Shown here one piece after another: positions 15,926 through 24,264 of a stretch of 31,547 nucleotides of DNA (within the stretch, counting starts at the first letter, position 1; the number at the start of each line of letters is the position of its first letter). The position numbers and the translations under genes were made by a program. The stretch covers positions 4,276 through 35,822 of the forward strand of contig JAJYUO010000001.1 in assembly GCA_021792485.1 (NCBI GenBank), given 5' to 3'. Source of the stretch: Thermoplasmata archaeon (GTDB lineage Archaea > Thermoplasmatota > Thermoplasmata > Lutacidiplasmatales > UBA184). The notes under the pieces were generated by a model. The model had not been told where the DNA came from. It did no database searches and saw only the letters and a program-made list of their open reading frames with translations.

Positions 15926-16360
15926 ATGGCCGACAACCGCGAGCAGTCTCAGCTGCGCACGCACCTTAATCAGATCAAAGAGGCCGTCAAGGGGATCGGC
16001 CACGACTTCTCGGTGGAGATCGAGAGGCTCGACCGGAAGATCAGCCGGCTGAGCGACGAGACCGGCGCCGAGGCCGAACGCTCGATCGCCGACATCCGCC
16101 GCGACATGAACCACCTCCGGATCGATGTCGAGGACGAGCTGCGGGGGCTGCCGTCGGCGCTCACGGACGCCGGATTCGCGATCGGATCGAAGACCCGTGG
16201 CGCCGCGATCGCGGCCAAAGACGTCCTCTATAGCGCGACGCACAGCGCGAAGCGGGGGACGAAGAACCTGCTCGCGCGCGCCGGTGGCGTCAAGAAGGGG
16301 CCGATGCGCGAGTGGAGCCCGCCGCCGGACGAGAACGACCCGGGCCGCTCGAAGAACTGA
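15926..16360 (+). CDS. Coiled-coil hypothetical protein, 144 aa
   Basis: I do not recognise this family. Residues about 10-70 are strongly helical with heptad-like spacing (VEIERLDRKISRLSDETGAEAERSIADIRRDM), followed by an Ala/Gly-rich segment (FAIGSKTRGAAIAAKDVLYSATHSAK) and a basic, Pro-rich tail. There is no signal peptide or TM segment. ATG 15926 is chosen; an in-frame TTG at 15911 would add five residues. A TATA-like box suggests its own promoter, though it lies only 91 nt after the VWA gene. Its last 71 nt overlap the end of the convergent DNA methyltransferase gene. A structural or membrane-associated role is possible but not shown. Confidence 0.7.
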   Translation: MADNREQSQLRTHLNQIKEAVKGIGHDFSVEIERLDRKISRLSDETGAEAERSIADIRRDMNHLRIDVEDELRGLPSALTDAGFAIGSKTRGAAIAAKDVLYSATHSAKRGTKNLLARAGGVKKGPMREWSPPPDENDPGRSKN

Positions 16361-17249
16361 ACCCTCCCTCGCCGCGCTCGAGCGCGGCTCGGACCCGGTC
16401 CCGTGCCACCGCCAGATACGCTGCATCGATGTCGAACCCGAGGAATGGCCGCCCGGTCCGGACCGCGGCCACCGCGCTCGACCCGATCCCGACGAACGGG
16501 TCGGCCCACCGTCGTACCCGCAAGCGACCATGGAGCCGGATACACCACTCCGCGAGCTCCGGCGGGAACGAGGCCGGGTGGGGGCGGTCCCGGCTTCTCC
16601 GCTGGATCGTGGCGTACGGCAGGAACCAGGTGTTTCCCCGGCACCGAAGCCGGTCCCGTCCCGACCTCCAGCGATGCACGTTCGACGGGTCCTGGTAGGC
16701 GACGCCCAGGGCGAGCCGGTCGATCGACACGTCTCCGCGCCGGGTGAAATGGAAGATGTACTCGTGGGCGCCGTGGACGTACCGGGAGGAGGCGATCGGG
16801 CGGTAGTGTCCCAAGGCGACGTCCCGGCCGAGGCCGGCGGCCCGCCCGGCGAACCGTCGCTCGATGGCGATCGACTTCACCCAATGCAGGACGTTCTGAA
16901 GGACGAAGGTCTTGCCGACCTCCCGGGCCACGTCCCAGGCGAGCCAGGGGTCCCGTGGAGGGCTCCCGACGTTGAGGAAGAACGAACCCCGGCCGGAGAG
17001 CGCGCGATCGACGGCCGCGGCGAGGTCGCCGATCCAGCGGAGGTACTCGTTCCGAGGCCGGCGGTCCCGGTAGGTCGTGTACGGTTGGCCCAGATTGTAC
17101 GGAGGAGACGTGACGATCACGTCCAGCGACCGCGGTTTCGCTCGCCGCCCGAGTCCGACCAACCCGTCCTCGCGGTAGAGTTCGATCGATCCCCGCGTAC
17201 CCGGAAGTCGAAAGCGCGCGTACGGGGCACCGCGCGAGACCCCGGTCAC
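16290..17249 (-). CDS. DNA methyltransferase, beta-class (N4-cytosine/N6-adenine)
   Basis: This 319-aa protein carries the catalytic motif IV as TSPPY (47-51) and the SAM-binding motif I as DPFVGIGSSAVAAV near the C-terminus. That order (IV, target recognition region, I) defines the beta class, and TSPPY is most common in N4-cytosine enzymes. The middle part (HRWRSGRDRLRCRGNTWFLPYATIQ) is typical of this group. The GTG start overlaps the stop of the secretion ATPase as GTGA, so it is the last gene of the pilus-like operon. No restriction endonuclease is nearby, so it looks like an orphan or regulatory methyltransferase. The gene ends inside the convergent coiled-coil gene. Confidence 0.85.
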   Translation of the reverse strand: MTGVSRGAPYARFRLPGTRGSIELYREDGLVGLGRRAKPRSLDVIVTSPPYNLGQPYTTYRDRRPRNEYLRWIGDLAAAVDRALSGRGSFFLNVGSPPRDPWLAWDVAREVGKTFVLQNVLHWVKSIAIERRFAGRAAGLGRDVALGHYRPIASSRYVHGAHEYIFHFTRRGDVSIDRLALGVAYQDPSNVHRWRSGRDRLRCRGNTWFLPYATIQRRSRDRPHPASFPPELAEWCIRLHGRLRVRRWADPFVGIGSSAVAAVRTGRPFLGFDIDAAYLAVARDRVRAALERGEGGFSSSSGPGRSRPAAGSTRASAPS

Positions 17250-18766
17250 GGAGTACCGCCGACGCGAGGCGAGAAGGGACCCTCCTCTCTTCGGAGGGCC
17301 GCGGAGAGCGCACTCTCCGGATCCCGGGCGTACGCCGCCGCATCTCGCAGGAACGAGTCGGGCGCCACCGGGTCCTCCCCGTTCGATCCAGCCCATCGCT
17401 CGAGGAGCCATCGCCGACGTTCGACTTCCCGTTGGATCGCGTCGATCCCGACGCCCCGCTCGCGGGCGAGTTGCTCCAGCAGCCGGGACTGGCCGCTGGT
17501 CCTGAACCGGTCGCTCGCCGCGTCCCAACGATAGATCGTGCTCGCCACGACCTCCTCGGTCTCGGGGTCGAGCCCGTCGATCTCGACGACCGATCGAACG
17601 CGCCGGGCCGGCGTGTCGCCGACCCGCACCAGCGCTTGGACGAGGACGAGGGGCAGGGCCCCCAGAAGCGCGCGGGGGAGCGAGATGGGGGGGTTCTCCA
17701 TCCGCTGGACCATCGCCCGGAGATTTTCCGCGTGGAACGTAGCGCAGCAGGTCCGACCGGTCGACATCGCCTGAAAGACCGTGTAGGCCTCCCGTCCCCG
17801 AACCTCGCCGACTACGAGATACTGCGGGCGCTGACGGAGCGCGGCGCTGAGCAGGTCGTACATGTCGACAGCGCCCGCCGGCCGGCTCCCCGCCTCCTCG
17901 GCCCAGGGCGCGGCGTCGCGGGTCACGAGCGGCACCCAGTTCTCCTGGGGAAGGTAGAGCTCTCGCGTGTCTTCGATCGACACGATCTTGCGCTCGGCCG
18001 GAACGAAATGGAGGAGGGCGTTGAGCGTCGTCGTCTTTCCGCTCGCCGTACCCCCGATGACGACGAACGATCGGCCGGCTTCTATCGCGAGCCACAGGTA
18101 GGCCATCGTCTGCGCGTCGATCGTTCCCGAGCGGACAAGGTCGGTGGGCGAGAGCGCCCGCTCTCGGAACCGACGGATGGTGAACGTCGATCCGCGGGTC
18201 GTGACCTGCGCCCCGAGACTGGCTTGGAGCCGAGCGCCCCCGGGGAGCGTTCCTTCCACGAGCGGCTCGGCGATCGAGAGGTGGCGGCCCGCGCGCTGCG
18301 CGAGATTCCCGACGAAGAGGTCCAGTTCGTGCGGATCCGAAAAGCAGACGTTGGTGACCAGCGAGCCCCAGCGGCGGTGCTGAACGAACAGCGGGATCCC
18401 CACGCCGTCGCACGAGATATCCTCGACATCGGGATCGCGCATCGGCACGTCGATCCGCCCGAACCCGACCAAGTCCCGGATGAGGTAGTAGGTGAGGCGA
18501 TCCTGAAGATCCGGATCCTTGAGTTGAAGGTCCGCGCGTGCGACGGTCGCGATCCGCTCGCGCAGGCAGGCTTCCGCGTCCGCCCCGTTCTTCGGTCGGA
18601 GGAGATCCCTCGCGAACAGCCGCCGCCGTATCTCACCGAGCCATCGCCGTTCCTCCGCCGATAGCGCGGGTTCGACGATGCGGTAGGAGGGGTCGCCCGA
18701 ACCTTCCCCCGGGCCAACCTCCGCGGCCGCTCGGACGCCGGGCCCGGGCGCGAGCCGCGCGGACAC
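17246..18766 (-). CDS. Type II/IV secretion ATPase, second copy of the locus
   Basis: This 506-aa GspE/FlaI/TadA-type ATPase powers assembly of archaeal pili or archaella. Motifs: VEDISCDGVG in the N2 domain, STFTIRRFRER, Walker A GGTASGKTTT (238-247), the Asp box VSIEDTRELYLPQENW, Walker B YLVVGEVRGREA, and a His box TFHAENLRAMVQRM. A C-terminal region (last 120 residues) has a helical VERRRWLLERW segment. It shares many exact stretches with the other ATPase (20634-22196), so the two are paralogues. GTG 18766 lies 3 nt after the TadC-like stop. It is followed, with a 4-nt overlap, by the DNA methyltransferase. Confidence 0.93.
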   Translation of the reverse strand: MSARLAPGPGVRAAAEVGPGEGSGDPSYRIVEPALSAEERRWLGEIRRRLFARDLLRPKNGADAEACLRERIATVARADLQLKDPDLQDRLTYYLIRDLVGFGRIDVPMRDPDVEDISCDGVGIPLFVQHRRWGSLVTNVCFSDPHELDLFVGNLAQRAGRHLSIAEPLVEGTLPGGARLQASLGAQVTTRGSTFTIRRFRERALSPTDLVRSGTIDAQTMAYLWLAIEAGRSFVVIGGTASGKTTTLNALLHFVPAERKIVSIEDTRELYLPQENWVPLVTRDAAPWAEEAGSRPAGAVDMYDLLSAALRQRPQYLVVGEVRGREAYTVFQAMSTGRTCCATFHAENLRAMVQRMENPPISLPRALLGALPLVLVQALVRVGDTPARRVRSVVEIDGLDPETEEVVASTIYRWDAASDRFRTSGQSRLLEQLARERGVGIDAIQREVERRRWLLERWAGSNGEDPVAPDSFLRDAAAYARDPESALSAALRREEGPFSPRVGGTP

Positions 18767-18769
18767 GGG

Positions 18770-19729
18770 TTACCCGCCTCCGGCGATCGGAGCCACCGCG
18801 AAGCGCAAGACCACCCACCCGACGATCAGGAGTCCGGCGGAGAGCGTCAACCCTTCCGCGAATCGACCGCGGTAGAGAAACCCGGCGACAATCCCGTCGC
18901 CGACGCCGTGGGCGATCACCGCGACGAACAACGCGAGGAACAAGCTCGCGACGACCGAGGCCCCCACGAGGTAGCTCACCGAGCCGAATCCGGAGGAGGC
19001 GCCGGCGGTCAGGAGTTCGGGGAGATAGACCGCGGCGAGGACATAGACGGTCAGGAGGAAGACGGCATAGGCGAGCGTCACCACGGCGACGTAGGTGCGC
19101 ATCATGTCGCGTCGGCGCGTTCGCATGAGCTGCGTCGCGCGGAGGTCGTGGGCCACCCGGCGCAGGACCTCGGGGTAGCGGCCGCCGGTCGCCTGGGCCC
19201 GGCCCACAACGGCGAACGCTTCCGCCACGAGCGGTGTCGCGAGCCGGTCTCGTAGGCCGGCGAGGGCTTCTTCGGTAGGGACGCCCCAGTTGAGCTCGGT
19301 CGCCATGCGCCGGATCTCTGGGGTGAGAGGCCCGTACTGTCCGCGCGCGGCGGTGCGAATCGCATCGGCGAGCGTAAGCCCCTGGGAACCGGACTCTGCC
19401 ACATCGGCCAGGAAATCCGGAAGGCGCTGCTCGATTGCCTCCACAGCGCGGAGATGGCGGGCGCGGACAATCCCGTACGGTAGCAACAGGGCGACGAATC
19501 CGAGAACGACGAAGTCGAGCGCCGGGTTCCATCCGGCGCCTTCGCCCGGCCGGACCTCGATGGCGACCGCTCCCGCGGCATTGAGTCCGGCGACGACCCA
19601 CAGCGCGAGGGCGGCAACCATCGAGCCGGTGAGCGCCGCGCGATCGCGGCGCCGGGCCCGCTCGTGCGAATATCCCGCCCGAAACCCGTCGACGCGGCTC
19701 GACGTCGGGGCCGTCTTCGATGCGTTCAT
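18770..19729 (-). CDS. Pilus assembly membrane protein, T2SSF domain (TadC-like)
   Basis: This 319-aa protein has two N-terminal membrane segments (MVAALALWVVAGLNAAGAV; FVVLGFVALLLPYGIV), then a cytoplasmic T2SSF/FlaJ domain (RLPDFLADVAESGSQGLTLADAI through VVGRAQATGGRYPEVLRRVAHDL), and three C-terminal membrane segments. This is the platform protein that the ATPase acts on. In most archaea one protein of 500-650 aa carries two such domains (FlaJ type); here the halves are separate genes. The ATG overlaps the preceding stop as ATGA. It is the second of the two platform subunits. Confidence 0.88.
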   Translation of the reverse strand: MNASKTAPTSSRVDGFRAGYSHERARRRDRAALTGSMVAALALWVVAGLNAAGAVAIEVRPGEGAGWNPALDFVVLGFVALLLPYGIVRARHLRAVEAIEQRLPDFLADVAESGSQGLTLADAIRTAARGQYGPLTPEIRRMATELNWGVPTEEALAGLRDRLATPLVAEAFAVVGRAQATGGRYPEVLRRVAHDLRATQLMRTRRRDMMRTYVAVVTLAYAVFLLTVYVLAAVYLPELLTAGASSGFGSVSYLVGASVVASLFLALFVAVIAHGVGDGIVAGFLYRGRFAEGLTLSAGLLIVGWVVLRFAVAPIAGGG

Positions 19730-20637
19730 GCGTCCTCCCCCAGCCGCCGGAACAATACTCCGAAGGCGATCTCGGCGGCCGGGATGATCCCGAGCGCGGT
19801 GAGCCAAACGAGTGTGAGGAGGTGGTCCGCCGTTCCCTCGATGAGGGTGAAGACCGTCAGGATCACGAGCAAGAAGAGCGGGAAGGCGACCGCGACCGTC
19901 ACGTACGCCTCGGCGTAGGTGCCGAGCCGCTCGAGCTGGCTCTGGACGCGCACCGCGCCGTCGCGCTCGTACCGATCCGCCTGAGCGAGAAAGTACGAGC
20001 GCAGGTCGCCCCCGCTCTCGGCGGTGGTCACGAGCCCCTGGAGGAACTCCTCCCATCCGGGCGACGGACTGCGACGCACCGCGGCTCGAACCGCCGACAG
20101 GATGTCCTGTCCCAGGAGGTCCGTGTCCCGGACGATCCATGCCGCCTCGTTCGCGACCTCGCCGTAGATCGCCTGGCCAGCGAGGTCGCGGAAGATCTCA
20201 TCGAGAGGGACGTCGGCGCAACTCATGGCCGCCACGAAGCCGAGCGCTCTCGGGAGGTGGCGATCGATCCCTTGCCGTCGGGCCAGCGCTCGGGAGTTCG
20301 GTAGATCCGAGACGAACGCGTAGCCGAGCCCGCCGGCGACACCGGCGCAGCCGAGTGCGACCCCGACGATACCCAGCGGGCTCATCCACCGGAAGAGAAG
20401 GTCCGCGACCACGCCCGCAACGGCCGCCGCGGCCAGGGAGATCACGACGGTCAGGAGGAGCGCGTACGCCCGGAACTCTCCCGGCGTCCGGAGCCAGTGC
20501 GCCCGGGTCAGCGCATCGTACGCGGCACCGGCATCCTCCTCCTTCCGCCCGAATATCTTCCAGGCCCATCGATCGAAGACCGTGAGCCTCGACCCGCCCC
20601 CGGCCCGACCGAGTCGCTCGGCGGTCCCGCCCGTCAC
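19726..20637 (-). CDS. Pilus assembly membrane protein, T2SSF domain (TadB-like)
   Basis: This 303-aa protein has a basic N-terminal region, two membrane segments (VVISLAAAAVAGVVADLLF; PLGIVGVALGCAGVAGGLGY), a T2SSF-type cytoplasmic domain (LPRALGFVAAMSCADVPLDE to GWEEFLQGLVTTAESGGDL), and two C-terminal membrane segments. It is the first half of a split platform protein, with the TadC-like gene following. The GTG start at 20637 overlaps the stop of the first ATPase as GTGA, so synthesis of motor and platform is coupled. The two T2SSF proteins are clearly related in layout but diverged in sequence. Confidence 0.86.
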   Translation of the reverse strand: MTGGTAERLGRAGGGSRLTVFDRWAWKIFGRKEEDAGAAYDALTRAHWLRTPGEFRAYALLLTVVISLAAAAVAGVVADLLFRWMSPLGIVGVALGCAGVAGGLGYAFVSDLPNSRALARRQGIDRHLPRALGFVAAMSCADVPLDEIFRDLAGQAIYGEVANEAAWIVRDTDLLGQDILSAVRAAVRRSPSPGWEEFLQGLVTTAESGGDLRSYFLAQADRYERDGAVRVQSQLERLGTYAEAYVTVAVAFPLFLLVILTVFTLIEGTADHLLTLVWLTALGIIPAAEIAFGVLFRRLGEDA

Positions 20638-22196
20638 GGTGCCTCCGCGGGGCCGGTCGCCCACCGACGGTTCTCGCGGATCCACTGCCACACGTCATTC
20701 GGATCCATCGGCCGGCCCGCCTCCGCCAGGGCACGGACCGCCTCGGTGCGGCGACGGAACTCCGCGTCGACCGCCTCGATCGAGCGGCCGGTCGACGCCG
20801 CGATCCGTTCGAACAAATAGGAATGCCCGAGGTAGTGGAAGGTGTCGGTCGCCTCATCCCATGTGAAGACCGGCGTGCTCACGACCTCGCCCGTGTCGTC
20901 ATCCACTCCCCGTACCTCGAACAGCTCCCGCAGGCGACGCGCGGGTCCCGACGGGGTGCGGGTCACCGTCTCGATCAGCACCTCCCGGAGCGCGGAGAGC
21001 AACGCGCGCGGCACCTGGATGGGCGGGCTCTCCAACCGCTGGACCAGCGCTCGGAGCGAGTCCGCGTGCATGGTAGCGTACGTGGCGTGGCCGGTATTCA
21101 TCGCCTGGAACATCGTGTGGGCTTCGCGGCCTCGTACCTCGCCGACGACAATGTGGCTCGGCCGCTGGCGAAGCGCCGCGCTCAGGAGGTCGAAGAGGTC
21201 GATATCCCGGGCCCGCCCGGTTCCGACCTCGAGGGCCGAGGCGCCGGTGCGCGTCGTCGAAGGAACCCAGTTCGGGTGGGGGAGATTGATCTCACGCGTA
21301 TCCTCGATCGAGACGATCTTGGCCGACGGCGGAACGAAGAGGGCGATCGCGTTGAGCGTGCTCGTCTTCCCGGCGCCGGGCCCTCCCGCGACGATCATCG
21401 AATCGCCGTGCTCGGCTGCCAGCCACAGATACGCGACGGTCTCGGCACTCAGAGTCCCGCTCCGGACGAGGTCGATCGGGGTGAAGGGCCGGTCGCGGAA
21501 GCGCCGCAGCGTGAAGGTCGAACCGTGGCCGCTGACCGTGCGGCCGTAGGTGAGCTGGACGCGGTGGCCCTCGGGGGTCGACGCGTCCAGGAGCGGTCGT
21601 GCCCCACTCACCGAACGAGCGCATCGTTGGGCGAGACGGACGACGTATCCGTTGAGGGCGCTCTCATCGGCGAAGACGACGTTCGTGCGCATCGACTCAA
21701 ACCGCGCGTGATAGACATAGACTGCCGAGCCGACCCCGTCACACGACACGTCCTCGATCTCCGGGTCCCGCAGGATCGCATCGATCGGCCCGTAACCGAT
21801 CGCGTCGCGTCGCCGGAAGTACAGGATGCGCTCTCGGGACGCCCGCGACAGGGTGGGATACCGCGCGGTCAGGAAGTCGTTCACCGCACGGTCGAGGTGG
21901 TTCGCCCGCTGCTCGGGACTCGCATGTCCCGCGAGAGGGGGAAGGATCCGGGGCAACGCGCAGTCGAGCGCGTCGCTCGCCTCCCGCTCTTCCCCGGTGA
22001 GCGTGGGTTCGTGGACTTCGTAGCGCAGGGACGCCGAGCTTGGATCGAAGGTGACCTCGACGCGGGCGAACGGAGGCGCGACCTCGCGGCGGTACGGGTA
22101 GGTCGACCGGTCCGGGCGATCCGGTGCGACCGCGACCGGCGGCACGAACGGGCGTACCCGGGCCGGCTCCCACGCGGGTTCCATCCGTCCCTTCAC
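20634..22196 (-). CDS. Type II/IV secretion ATPase, first copy of the locus
   Basis: This 520-aa secretion ATPase has an N-terminal extension of about 120 residues (Pro/Arg rich, then helical), IEDVSCDGVG, STFTLRRFRDR, Walker A GGPGAGKTST (271-280), Asp box VSIEDTREINLPHPNW, Walker B IVVGEVRG (349-356), and His box TMHADSLRALVQRL. All catalytic motifs are present. GTG 22196 overlaps the pilin-like stop as GTGA; ATG 22184 is an alternative. The N-terminus differs most from the second copy, which may mean a different partner. Two complete ATPases around one split platform is unusual and suggests extension/retraction motors or a hetero-oligomer; both are inference. Confidence 0.93.
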   Translation of the reverse strand: MKGRMEPAWEPARVRPFVPPVAVAPDRPDRSTYPYRREVAPPFARVEVTFDPSSASLRYEVHEPTLTGEEREASDALDCALPRILPPLAGHASPEQRANHLDRAVNDFLTARYPTLSRASRERILYFRRRDAIGYGPIDAILRDPEIEDVSCDGVGSAVYVYHARFESMRTNVVFADESALNGYVVRLAQRCARSVSGARPLLDASTPEGHRVQLTYGRTVSGHGSTFTLRRFRDRPFTPIDLVRSGTLSAETVAYLWLAAEHGDSMIVAGGPGAGKTSTLNAIALFVPPSAKIVSIEDTREINLPHPNWVPSTTRTGASALEVGTGRARDIDLFDLLSAALRQRPSHIVVGEVRGREAHTMFQAMNTGHATYATMHADSLRALVQRLESPPIQVPRALLSALREVLIETVTRTPSGPARRLRELFEVRGVDDDTGEVVSTPVFTWDEATDTFHYLGHSYLFERIAASTGRSIEAVDAEFRRRTEAVRALAEAGRPMDPNDVWQWIRENRRWATGPAEAP

Positions 22197-23146
22197 CCCG
22201 TGCCCGCCGCGAACGAGATCGCGACATCACCGACGGTGAGACTCATCGACGCGATGGCGTGGATCGACAGCGACACGACACCGAACGACGGTTGGGGTCC
22301 CGCGCAGCTGGTGGGGCCGCTGAGCGTGAACTCGGACGGGGTCAATCCTGCTCCCGAAGCGATCCCGGAGAGGTAGCTGCCCCACGCGCACGCGAACGCG
22401 TTGCCGATCACGAACGTGAACCCGTCCGGTAGGGCGGAAGAAGCGCTCGAGGCTTCGTGGAACGTCGCGGATCCGGTGAGCGTGTCCACGATCTCCTGAG
22501 TGCCGGGGCCGCTGACGCTCTCCGCGATTCCCGTCATCGAAACCAGAGTGAGGGCGACCGAAGGACCGCGGGCGCCGGGGAGGATCGCGAGCGCGGGGGG
22601 ATAGGCGACCGTCGTCGGCGCGGTTCCTTCCGAGGCGAGGACCGCCCCGTCCTCCATCGTAAGCGTTTGCGGGGTGGTGTAGCGGTTCGGGAGGCTCACC
22701 TCGACGGCTCCGAGCGAGACGTTCTCGAACTGCACCGTGCCGGTCGTCGCGTTCGTCCAGGTGACGTTGATGAAGCCGGTCGGGACGCCCGAGAGGAACT
22801 CGGCGAAGCCCACCGTGGGAACAGCGAGGACCGGCACCGACCCGGATCCGAGGGGAATCGGCGTGAAGGCCGTACGCGGAGCGCCGGTCGACGCCTGAAC
22901 GACGAGGGTGGCCTGGAGGTTGGTGAGCGCGCTCGTCGCTCCGCGGGAGAGCGCGATCTCATCCTGGGCCATCCATACGGGGACCGCCTCGGTCAGGACG
23001 AGACCGAACGCCACGAGGAAGATCAGAAGGGCGAGGAGGGCCCCGATGATCGATGCGACCCCCCGCCGGGACCGAGAGCTCCGACGCCGACGCCGCACCG
23101 TTCCGATAGTTCCGTGGCCCCGCATGGGGCGTGCCCGCTCGGTCAC
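22193..23146 (-). CDS. Archaeal type IV pilin-like secreted protein
   Basis: After a very basic start (RRRRRSSRSRRG) there is one long hydrophobic helix, VASIIGALLALLIFLVAF, matching the class III (prepilin) signal layout in which a peptidase cleaves just before the hydrophobic stretch that forms the pilus core. The remaining 250 residues are Ser/Thr/Gly/Val rich with strand-like spacing and three N-glycosylation sequons (NVT, NAT, NVS) and look extracellular. It is larger than typical minor pilins. It is the first gene of the operon. GTG 23146 is chosen; ATG 23125 is possible. No prepilin peptidase is in the window. Pilin identity is inferred from the N-terminus and context. Confidence 0.75.
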   Translation of the reverse strand: MTERARPMRGHGTIGTVRRRRRSSRSRRGVASIIGALLALLIFLVAFGLVLTEAVPVWMAQDEIALSRGATSALTNLQATLVVQASTGAPRTAFTPIPLGSGSVPVLAVPTVGFAEFLSGVPTGFINVTWTNATTGTVQFENVSLGAVEVSLPNRYTTPQTLTMEDGAVLASEGTAPTTVAYPPALAILPGARGPSVALTLVSMTGIAESVSGPGTQEIVDTLTGSATFHEASSASSALPDGFTFVIGNAFACAWGSYLSGIASGAGLTPSEFTLSGPTSCAGPQPSFGVVSLSIHAIASMSLTVGDVAISFAAGTG

Positions 23147-23178
23147 CTGACCCCGAGCACCGTTTCGACCTGAGGCCG

Positions 23179-23189
23179 GATATAAATAC
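23179..23189 (-). promoter_or_regulatory. TATA box of the pilus-like operon
   Basis: The - strand reads GTATTTATATC, the strongest TATA-like match seen in the window, about 38 nt upstream of GTG 23146. A start site about 26 nt downstream of the box would give a leader of about 10 nt. The near-symmetric box could also serve the divergent ACT-domain gene. Confidence 0.5.
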
Positions 23190-23257
23190 GCGCGGCGCCA
23201 AAGGAAGCCCGTCGAGCGTAGCCCGTCATCATTTTCTGGGACCGGGGGAGTGGGTCG

Positions 23258-23752
23258 ATGCCGATGACCCTGCACGAGATCTCCCTCTCACTGCCGAACC
23301 GGCCCGGCATGCTCGCGGAGGTCGCGCGACTCCTCGCCAAGGAACGCATCAACCTAGCGGCGATCAGCGTCGATTCCACGCCGACCCGCGGCCGCATTCG
23401 GATGATCGTGAGCGATCCCGAGCGCGCCGAAGGACTCCTCGCGTTGCGCGGCTACACGGTCGAGAAGCGGGAGATGATCGCCGTCCGCCTTGAGGATCGG
23501 GCCGGAAGCTTCCTCAAGGTTCTCGAAGCGCTCGCGCGCGCGAAGGTGAACATCACGAGCGTCGCAATCCTCGTCACGAGGGACGGAGGGCGGGCCCTCG
23601 TCGCCCTTTCCTCGGACGATCCGACCCGGGCCCGTAAGGTACTCCAGCAGTCCGGGTTCGTCTCGCAGTCCGCCGAGCGCCTGATCTCCAACGCGGATCT
23701 CATCGCCGTCTCTCCCTCCATCCCCTCCGAGTCGGTGGGGTTCCTATTCTGA
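23258..23752 (+). CDS. Tandem ACT-domain protein
   Basis: This 164-aa protein consists of two ACT-like domains. The first reads HEISLSLPNRPGMLAEVARLLAKERINLAAISV, the second AVRLEDRAGSFLKVLEALARAKVNITSVAIL. Both keep the Gly at the ligand-binding loop (RPGM, RAGS). ACT domains bind amino acids or other small ligands and control enzymes or regulators. There is no catalytic domain, so it is a stand-alone sensor or regulator of unknown target. ATG 23258 has GGGGAG 10 nt upstream (ATG 23264 is the alternative). It is divergent from the pilus-like operon, which could be a regulatory link, but nothing in the sequence proves it. Confidence 0.87.
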   Translation: MPMTLHEISLSLPNRPGMLAEVARLLAKERINLAAISVDSTPTRGRIRMIVSDPERAEGLLALRGYTVEKREMIAVRLEDRAGSFLKVLEALARAKVNITSVAILVTRDGGRALVALSSDDPTRARKVLQQSGFVSQSAERLISNADLIAVSPSIPSESVGFLF

Positions 23753-23771
23753 GGGAGCACGCCGTGCTCCC
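23753..23771 (+). terminator. Perfect hairpin directly after the ACT-gene stop
   Basis: GGGAGCAC and GTGCTCCC form a perfect 8-bp stem with a 3-nt loop starting immediately after the TGA. There is no T-tract, so it may be a terminator, an mRNA 3' stabiliser or a processing site before the tRNA. Confidence 0.45.
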
Positions 23772-23814
23772 GCGTCCAAAGCCTAATCTCACCCCCCCTC
23801 TCCGGGGCATTCGC

Positions 23815-23886
23815 GCGGTTGTGGTCTAGTGGTTAGGACGGTAGCTTCCCAAGCTACCTACTCGGGTTCAAATCCCGACAACCGCA
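23815..23886 (+). tRNA. tRNA-Gly (CCC)
   Basis: The gene forms a complete intronless cloverleaf: acceptor GCGGTTG/CAACCGC, D stem GTCT/GGAC, anticodon stem GTAGC/GCTAC with loop TTCCCAA (anticodon CCC), T stem TCGGG/CCCGA with TTCAAAT loop, discriminator A, and no encoded CCA. A TAAT-containing patch at about 23784-23787 could be its promoter box. It should read GGG glycine codons, useful in this GC-rich genome. Confidence 0.95.
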
Positions 23887-24264
23887 CTTGCCCGAATCGG
23901 CCCCTCGGCGTGCGTTTCGCTCGCGCCGGCGGAGGCGACGCACCCCCATCCCGGCAACGACGTGGGAGGTGGGCCGGAGTCCGAAGCATCCTTGGCGAGG
24001 ATCTCGTAGATTCAAGCGATACTCTTCGGCTTGAGGGGGTCCCGTATCGTGGACAGTTCCCTTCGGCCCATGATCGCGCGATCCCCGCTCCCCGCCTCCT
24101 GCGGCCGCGGACAGCCGGGCAGGCGCGTCTCCCAACCCCACCGCCCGATCCCGAGACCCGGCCCTCGTCCATCCCCTCGCCATTTGCGTGGCGTGGCCCG
24201 CCGACAAGAATACCGCTTCGGCGGTCCGACGACCGCCGAGGACGGATCCGGCGACGCGCGCGTC
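23887..24264 (-). other. Gap between tRNA-Gly and lipoate ligase
   Basis: This stretch of 378 nt holds no gene, repeat or RNA that I can recognise. Open frames on both strands lack recognisable sequence and consistent coding bias. It is where the rightward tRNA transcript and the long leftward sulfur operon meet. No clear terminator hairpin was seen. Confidence 0.4.

Noticed and set aside
14413..15936. Long open frame (507 codons) on the - strand opposite the VWA gene
   Set aside because: The + strand encodes an intact MIDAS and coiled coil; the antisense translation is Arg/Gly-rich low-complexity sequence.
16125..17534. 469-codon + strand frame over the DNA methyltransferase
   Set aside because: The - strand has clear TSPPY and FxGxG motifs; the + translation is Arg/Pro/Ala-rich with no domain.
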